Below are positions 7,740-11,178 of a stretch of DNA of 11,178 nucleotides, in pieces; position 1 is the first letter of the stretch; every line of letters starts with the position of its first letter. A program made the position numbers and the translations under genes. Where the stretch lies: the NCBI GenBank assembly GCA_028706835.1, contig JAQTVL010000090.1:1-11178 (forward strand), in the 5' to 3' direction. Source of the DNA: Phycisphaerae bacterium (GTDB taxonomy: Bacteria; Planctomycetota; Phycisphaerae; JAJVII01). The notes under the pieces are model-generated. The model saw nothing but the letters and a program-made list of their open reading frames with translations, was not told the origin of the DNA and ran no database searches.

Positions 7740-7773
7740 ACGGGGCCTCATAGCAGAGGGGTTCCCCGAACAA

Positions 7774-7789
7774 TGTTCCACGTGGAACA
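7774..7789. other. parS: parS-like centromere site, copy 2
   Basis: TGTTCCACGTGGAACA again, identical to copy 1 over 19 bp (7773-7791) but in different wider surroundings, and exactly 1500 bp away. It sits just outside the right end of the insertion sequence. With the element removed, the two sites would be about 73 bp apart. Confidence 0.8.
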
Positions 7790-7855
7790 ATAGCACTCAC
7801 TAACTATGAATTTCTTCGGCAACCCCCGCCCGGCCCATCACATGCCGCCCGGGCC

Positions 7856-7872
7856 CCCCGTTTAATTCGGGG
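7856..7872. repeat. CCCCG/CGGGG hairpin with TTAATTCGGGGACAC motif
   Basis: CCCCG-TTTAATT-CGGGG forms a small hairpin with no T-run. The adjoining AATTCGGGGACACGAT resembles sequence I associate with the ends of IS200-like (Y1) elements. No such transposase remains here, so this is at most a relic. Confidence 0.3.
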
Positions 7873-7895
7873 ACACGATGCCGTCATTACGGCCT

Positions 7896-7926
7896 GGCCC
7901 AACCAGCCCAGACGGCCCAACCAGCC
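7896..7926. repeat. Tandem duplication, 18-bp period
   Basis: GGCCCAACCAGCC occurs twice (7896-7908 and 7914-7926), separated by CAGAC. No function is evident. Confidence 0.6.
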
Positions 7927-8044
7927 ATCGGAGGGACCCGCTTCACCTGCCCTGGGCCTGTCGAACGGGTCGAATGGGTCGGGTCCGGCCATGGCAGCAG
8001 GGATGAAATCTTGCGTAAGGATATGTCCTGCCACGTGTTACGGC

Positions 8045-8132
8045 AAGGTTGCACGAAGGTTGCTTAAAGCTCCTCTGCAACCTTGCTAACTGCTTGTCAA
8101 ATAGAGGCTTGCGAGCAAGGTTGCAAGGTTGC
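8045..8132. repeat. Iteron-like AAGGTTGC repeats
   Basis: AAGGTTGC occurs directly at 8045-8052, 8056-8063, 8117-8124 and 8125-8132, and inverted (GCAACCTT) at 8077-8084. Most copies sit in a GCAAGGTTGC context. Five copies in 88 bp, in an otherwise empty region about 260 bp from a parS site, suggest a protein-binding array or a replication or partition element. A neutral repeat is equally possible. Confidence 0.55.
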
Positions 8133-8177
8133 ATCTTCTAATCGACCGCCGCCGTCCCGCCCGCCGTATTCCTCTTA

Positions 8178-8237
8178 AGCCCCGGAATGGGGCGTCGGCA
8201 TGTAGCCCCAGGCGAGCGCAGCGAACCTGGGGTACCC
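8178..8237 (+). repeat. REP-like composite palindrome, copy A
   Basis: A short hairpin GCCCC-ggaat-GGGGC (8179-8193) is followed by GTCGGCATGTAGC and a longer hairpin with arms CCCCAGG/CCTGGGG (8206-8212 with 8226-8232). The architecture and the GGCATGTAGCC joint match copy B at 8563, but the arms differ by compensating changes. That suggests selection on structure. Confidence 0.65.
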
Positions 8238-8286
8238 CTCGAAACCATCGGCGTCCAACCATGCGTCTCTGCGATGAGCCCCTGAA

Positions 8287-8314
8287 TTGATAGCACAGAT
8301 TCGCCGCATGTCAA
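8287..8314 (-). promoter_or_regulatory. Possible orphan sigma70-like promoter
   Basis: On the minus strand TTGACA (8314-8309) is followed after 16 bases by TATCAA (8292-8287). The -35 is a perfect match and the -10 matches four of six. It points into the repeat region and drives no recognised gene, so it may be a relic, the promoter of a small RNA, or chance. Confidence 0.3.
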
Positions 8315-8560
8315 GTAAATGTTAGGCTGAATAGATTCAGCGGCCAACCACGCCGCGACACTGCCGATCCACGGTTCCCGCGGCGCCTCTTCCGCCCGCG
8401 CAGCGGGCTTTGGACTGCGGCGATCGACCATGCTCACGCCGCCCTGTCCTTCGACGACGCTGCGGGCGCCGTGAGTGAAACCGAACGGTGAACGCCGTCG
8501 AACGGCCTGCCGTGAGCGTAGTCGAACGGGCGGGAACGAAGGTCCCCCTTTCCCCGACTC

Positions 8561-8665
8561 CAACCCGCGAAGCGGGTGCAGGCATGTAGCCGCAGGTGGA
8601 GCGCAGCGGAACCTGCGGATAGCGGTACCCAATTCCGCCAGCCCCGGAACGGGGCGAAGGCAGCT
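8561..8665 (+). repeat. REP-like composite repeat, copy B (left bracket)
   Basis: Three elements in order: hairpin ACCCGC-gaa-GCGGGT (8563-8577), hairpin CCGCAGGT/ACCTGCGG (8590-8597 with 8611-8618), and hairpin GCCCC-ggaac-GGGGC followed by GAAGGCAGC (8641-8664). The same three-part order occurs inverted at 10769-10874. Bases 8586-8620 are identical, over 35 bp, to the reverse complement of 10815-10849. Confidence 0.75.
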
Positions 8666-8780
8666 TACCGGCGACCGAGCACGGGATTCAACAGACGATT
8701 GAGGCTTGATCCCCGGCGGGACAGGTGGCAGACTGTTGGGGCAAGTGAACCGCATTTCACCAATGCCCGCGCAAGCGGGG

Positions 8781-8786
8781 GGAGGA
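8781..8786 (+). promoter_or_regulatory. Ribosome-binding site after a small hairpin
   Basis: GGAGGA lies seven bases before the ATG at 8794. Directly upstream is a CCCGC-gcaa-GCGGG hairpin (8766-8779), which could affect access to the site. Confidence 0.7.
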
Positions 8787-8793
8787 CAGATCA

Positions 8794-9924
8794 ATGACCA
8801 CCGACCAACGGCTCGAAAAACTGGAGCGGGAACTCGCTAACGCTAAACGCCGCAACCGCCGCCTGATGATCGGAGCCGCCGTCTGCCTGGGGATGATATT
8901 AGCATGGGAGTTTTTCGCACAATCTGGACGAATAGGTACGGTGCAAGCTGTAGAACCGACGACGGCCCCGGCCCAAAGGAAAGGCCGCCCTTGGCCATGG
9001 GGAGAAGACGCGCCTGTTTTCAGGAAGGCCTCGGATACCCTACAAGGTTCAGGTCCGACGACGGCCCCTACGCTACTCACCGACGAACAAATGAAGGGCT
9101 TGCCTCCGCGCGAACCCGTCAAAGTCATTCGGGCCACGGCCTTTGTGCTCGTCGATGACGAGGGCCGAGAACGAGCAAAGTTGGAGATGCGCAAGGACGG
9201 GCCGGGGCTGGCGTTCTACGACCAGAACGGCAGCCCCCGCGCAACGCTGGGCGTGGAGGTGTTCGGGATGTCGCTTGTCCTTGCAGACGAGAACGGAAAG
9301 GCCCGCGTCATGCAGACCGTGGGCAAGGACGGGCCGACACTGAGTCTGTTGGACAAGAATGAGAAGCCCCGCGTCTGCTTGGGTTACGTGAAGGCGGAAC
9401 CGAGCCTGGACCTGTTCGACGCGAATGGCGAGCCCCGTGTCGAACTGGCCACGACCAAGGATGGGACATGGTTGTCGCTGTCCGGGGAAGAGGGCAAGGG
9501 CAAGGCTGACCTGAGTGTTGTCAACGATGTCGGGCCGAATTTATGCTTGTTCGGGAAGGGCAAGGGCATGGCCACGCTAAACGCGGACACGAATGGGGCG
9601 GGGATGCGATTGACCGGCCTGAATGCGAAACACAAAGTCGCGCTGAGCGCGGGCGAGATTTCGGATATAGTCTTGTACGATGATAGCGGGAAGGTCCGCG
9701 TCAAAGCAAGCGTGTTCGATGATGGTCCAGCGTCGCTACTGCTAACCGGGCAGAAGGGCAAAGGTAGTGCCAACCTGATTGCGGGGTTGGGGGAGGCGAT
9801 GGGGGCCTCCCTGTGTCTGCGCGATGAGACCGAAAGGGGTGGATTCATGCTGTTTTCGTCCAAGGTTGAGTCGTGGCTGCGCCAATTTGACGAGAAGGGC
9901 AAAGTCATCTGGCACGCCCCGTAG
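8794..9924 (+). CDS. Membrane-anchored repeat protein, predicted beta-solenoid
   Basis: A 376-residue protein with no enzymatic motif that I recognise. Residues 4-22 are a short basic coiled coil (RLEKLERELANAKRR), 24-42 a transmembrane segment, and 43-110 a proline- and threonine-rich linker with a repeated PTTAP motif. From about 115 to the end run some twelve imperfect units of about 22 residues, with the pattern L-x-D-x-N-G-K-x-R-(V/A)-x-L followed by a GP-x-L-x-L strand (for example DENGKARV and DANGEPRVEL). The regular alternation of hydrophobic and polar residues and the period near 22 suggest a beta-solenoid on the outer side of the membrane. Similar repeat proteins occur in planctomycetes and related bacteria, mostly without assigned function. 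The start is supported by GGAGGA at 8781-8786. The gene lies between inverted REP-like repeats together with the next gene. Confidence 0.85.
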   Translation: MTTDQRLEKLERELANAKRRNRRLMIGAAVCLGMILAWEFFAQSGRIGTVQAVEPTTAPAQRKGRPWPWGEDAPVFRKASDTLQGSGPTTAPTLLTDEQMKGLPPREPVKVIRATAFVLVDDEGRERAKLEMRKDGPGLAFYDQNGSPRATLGVEVFGMSLVLADENGKARVMQTVGKDGPTLSLLDKNEKPRVCLGYVKAEPSLDLFDANGEPRVELATTKDGTWLSLSGEEGKGKADLSVVNDVGPNLCLFGKGKGMATLNADTNGAGMRLTGLNAKHKVALSAGEISDIVLYDDSGKVRVKASVFDDGPASLLLTGQKGKGSANLIAGLGEAMGASLCLRDETERGGFMLFSSKVESWLRQFDEKGKVIWHAP

Positions 9925-10045
9925 AATCGAAGGACCATCGAGACGGCCGGGCAGTGCCTAACGAAACGATCCGGTCGGTGGCAGGGTTACACCTGTCCCT
10001 TGTCCCACCCGGATTGACCCGTCAAGAACAGGCGGAAGGTGGAAG

Positions 10046-10735
10046 ATGGACAGTCCCCATGTCTTCGCAAAGTGCGCTAATGCCGCCATGACTCCGGGAG
10101 AGTTGTATGAGGCATTTGAGAAATTGGGGCCGCTTCCTCGTTACCAGGAGAAATCTATCCCAGTTCCGCCCAAGACTATCGTTCTTGGGACTTCCGAGGT
10201 CCGCAGCAACCCTCGCTACGCTGAGATACTTCAGTCGGTTCAGAAGGGAGAGGGAAAGATAATCGAGGGGGACCACGGACGGCAGCTCTATTGTTCGGAG
10301 GAAACCGCTCCGGCAATTGAAGTTGCCAAGACCATTTACACCCACGCCGTGCGACAAGTCATTCGGCTGAGGAAATCCGATCCTGACCTTCCGCCGGTAC
10401 CACCAACCGAGACAGATCCATTCTTGGGTTTGATGAGAATACAGGAATGGTGCATAGACGGCGACGGCCGGAACGACGGAATTGGAGTCAGAATCGTCCT
10501 TGGGATTGTTCTTGCCTTGATCGCAACTGCGTTGTTCGAGTTCTGCGTCGTGGTCCTATGGCCGTGGGGATGGTTAGCGAAACATCCGAATCGCTTGACG
10601 CTACACGCTTGCATCGCGCTTCTCCTGTTCGTCGGGGGGTTCAGTGTTCTCGCCCCACGGACATGGCGGAAATGGCTGTGGTTATCCCTCGTGGTTCAGA
10701 TAGTCATGATCGCGATTCAATCGCTCGGACATTGA
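10046..10735 (+). CDS. Hypothetical protein with three C-terminal membrane segments
   Basis: I do not recognise the family. The 229-residue product has a soluble N-terminal part (1-140), mostly charged and helical, with a proline-rich section (LPPVPPTETDP, 115-125). Three hydrophobic segments follow at about 147-173, 185-203 and 209-226. The first ends in WPWGW and the loops are basic. Purine-rich GGAAGG at 10034-10039 can serve as ribosome-binding site for the ATG at 10046; an in-frame ATG at 10088 is the alternative. The gene appears less GC-rich than the left part of the window, which fits an accessory origin. It lies 121 bp after the repeat-protein gene on the same strand, inside the same repeat-bracketed unit, so the two may be functionally linked, but nothing proves it. 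Confidence 0.75.
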   Translation: MDSPHVFAKCANAAMTPGELYEAFEKLGPLPRYQEKSIPVPPKTIVLGTSEVRSNPRYAEILQSVQKGEGKIIEGDHGRQLYCSEETAPAIEVAKTIYTHAVRQVIRLRKSDPDLPPVPPTETDPFLGLMRIQEWCIDGDGRNDGIGVRIVLGIVLALIATALFEFCVVVLWPWGWLAKHPNRLTLHACIALLLFVGGFSVLAPRTWRKWLWLSLVVQIVMIAIQSLGH

Positions 10736-10768
10736 CCGTCGGGACCGGAGGCCAGCACCCGTTATAGC

Positions 10769-10874
10769 GCTGCCTTCGCCCCCGTTCGGGGGCTGGGCTG
10801 AATGGGGGGACGTCATCCGCAGGTTCCGCTGCGCTCCACCTGCGGCTACACGCCTTCGCCCACTTCGTGGGCTG
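10769..10874 (-). repeat. REP-like composite repeat, copy D (right bracket, inverted)
   Basis: Read on the minus strand, this shows hairpin GCCCAC-gaa-GTGGGC (10872-10858), then GAAGGCGTGTAGCC, then the hairpin CCGCAGGT/ACCTGCGG, then GCCCCC-gaac-GGGGGC (10793-10778) with GAAGGCAGC. Order and joints match copy B, with 35 identical bases (10815-10849 against 8586-8620). The motif GGGCTGAATG follows the outer hairpin at both 10790-10804 and 10869-10878. Confidence 0.75.
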
Positions 10875-11048
10875 AATGCGGACTCTTCGGCCTTCCACGT
10901 GGCGGCCTCGGTTCCCTGGCCTTCGCCCCCCCGATCTCCCCAGCGCGCATAAAATTACCAAATTTCCAGTCAACTCTACAAGACGCCCCCCCGCCCGCCG
11001 CTAAGATGAAGGTTGCAGATTCCGTGGGTCTTCTGCGTGGTCTTCCCC
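10875..11048. other. Intergenic leader before the ATPase gene
   Basis: There is no gene here. An AT-rich pocket near 10949-10968 (TAAAAT then ACCAAATTTCC) stands out from GC-rich surroundings and may hold the promoter of the downstream ATPase gene, but no -35 box is convincing. An ATG at 11006 is in frame with the ATPase and would add 18 residues. Confidence 0.4.
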
Positions 11049-11053
11049 GGGAG
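11049..11053 (+). promoter_or_regulatory. Ribosome-binding site of the ATPase gene
   Basis: GGGAG lies six bases before the GTG at 11060. It supports that start, where the conserved P-loop protein begins, over the in-frame ATG at 11006. Confidence 0.7.
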
Positions 11054-11059
11054 CAAGCG

Positions 11060-11178
11060 GTGAAACTGGCGATTTCAGGCAAGGGCGGTGTAGGCAAGTC
11101 GACGCTGGCGGCGGCTATCGCGCTGCTGCTGGCGGAGCGCGGCCGAAAGGTCCTCGCCGTCGATGCCGACCCGGACGG
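11060..11178 (+). CDS. CooC/MinD-like P-loop ATPase (3' partial)
   Basis: The first 39 complete codons are present; the gene runs off the window. The start reads V/M-KLAISGKGGVGKST, a deviant Walker A motif (GKGGVGKST with the signature lysine), and continues to VLAVDADPD. The SGKGGVGK opening and the DADPD end fit CooC-type nickel-insertion ATPases (carbon monoxide dehydrogenase maturation) and related MinD/NifH-like proteins. Chromosomal ParA proteins usually read NQKGGVGKTT and DxDPQ here. If it is CooC, the following genes may concern CO dehydrogenase/acetyl-CoA synthase and an anaerobic lifestyle, but 39 residues cannot settle the subfamily. Confidence 0.85.
   Translation, partial: MKLAISGKGGVGKSTLAAAIALLLAERGRKVLAVDADPD

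Larger units (their letters stand above)
6328..7756 (+). mobile_element. IS110-family insertion sequence (IS1111-type)
   Basis: An apparently complete element of about 1.43 kb. It contains one DEDD transposase gene, imperfect subterminal inverted repeats (6354-6364 and 7729-7739, 10 of 11 bases) and a long structured non-coding region after the transposase, the layout of the IS1111 branch. Ends are proposed from matches between the candidate bridge RNA and the flanks. An AG core (CT on the other strand) is shared by both junctions, at 6328-6329 and 7755-7756. Excising one core copy joins the flanks as a GGG-AG-AGGGG sequence. An alternative pair of ends uses the 5-bp direct repeat GCCTC (6344-6348 and 7745-7749). 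The element as such is certain; the exact ends are not. Confidence 0.8.
7790..8793. other. Gene-poor, repeat-rich intergenic region
   Basis: About 1 kb in which I find no convincing gene, tRNA or CRISPR. Open frames here, mainly on the minus strand, run through palindromic repeats and have no recognisable domain. It holds a CCCCG/CGGGG hairpin, an 18-bp tandem duplication, iteron-like repeats, REP-like palindromes, a 16-bp inverted repeat (GCTGAAT-AG-ATTCAGC, 8326-8341) and degenerate GTCGAAC-type motifs (near 7966-7975 and 8456-8529). Confidence 0.7.

Noticed and set aside
6344..7749. GCCTC direct repeat as the insertion boundary (6344-6348 and 7745-7749)
   Set aside because: It is symmetric about the subterminal repeats, but only 5 bp long, and it would leave the 10-base and 7-base guide matches next to it unexplained. 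Kept as an alternative only.
8045..8132. CRISPR array
   Set aside because: The repeats are only 8-10 bp, spacing is irregular and one copy is inverted, so it does not fit a CRISPR. No cas gene is present.
7790..8793. tRNA or rRNA gene in the large intergenic region
   Set aside because: I found no T-loop GGTTCGAnnCC with matching acceptor stem and no rRNA-like conserved block.
8138..8794. Minus-strand open frame of 218 codons
   Set aside because: It runs through several REP-like palindromes, has no recognisable domain, and lacks support for its start.

Overview
The window is GC-rich bacterial DNA with a dense left part (1-6151) and a repeat-rich, accessory-looking right part (6152-11178). 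Gene content suggests a planctomycete-like bacterium, perhaps Phycisphaerae. The clues are a multi-PAS NarL-type two-component pair, an AraC regulator beside a GH29 fucosidase, a membrane-anchored protein of short DENGK-type repeats, and dispersed GTAGCC palindromes. The lineage is an inference from family content, not from a marker gene.

Left part. A large soluble sensor kinase (1-2703, 5' end outside the window; PAS-GAF-PAS-PAS-PAS-HisKA_3-HATPase) is followed by its likely partner, a NarL/LuxR-type response regulator (2771-3424). A non-coding stretch with a strong intrinsic terminator (3617-3649) precedes an AraC-family regulator (3708-4865). This could be a terminator, a small RNA or a transcription-attenuation leader. 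The AraC gene converges with an intracellular alpha-L-fucosidase gene (6151-4874, minus strand), with only 8 bp between the stop codons.

Middle. Two identical 16-bp perfect palindromes matching the ParB-binding parS consensus lie at 6274-6289 and 7774-7789. Between them sits an IS110-family (IS1111-type) insertion sequence with a DEDD transposase (6414-7493) and subterminal inverted repeats. Its 3' non-coding region folds into a plausible bridge RNA (seekRNA) at 7541-7694. Short segments of this RNA match the element's own junctions in the pattern expected of target and donor guides with a CT/AG core. This places the element at about 6328-7756, and removing it leaves two parS sites about 73 bp apart.

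Right part. About 1 kb without a convincing gene (7790-8793) holds iteron-like AAGGTTGC repeats, REP-like palindromes and a possible orphan promoter. Two hypothetical membrane-protein genes follow (8794-9924, a repeat protein predicted to form a beta-solenoid; 10046-10735, three transmembrane segments). They are bracketed by inverted ~100-bp copies of the same composite palindromic repeat, sharing 35 identical bases. The window ends in the first 39 codons of a CooC/MinD-like P-loop ATPase gene (11060-).

The most interesting item is the insertion sequence with its readable candidate guide RNA, sitting inside what looks like a tandem parS pair.
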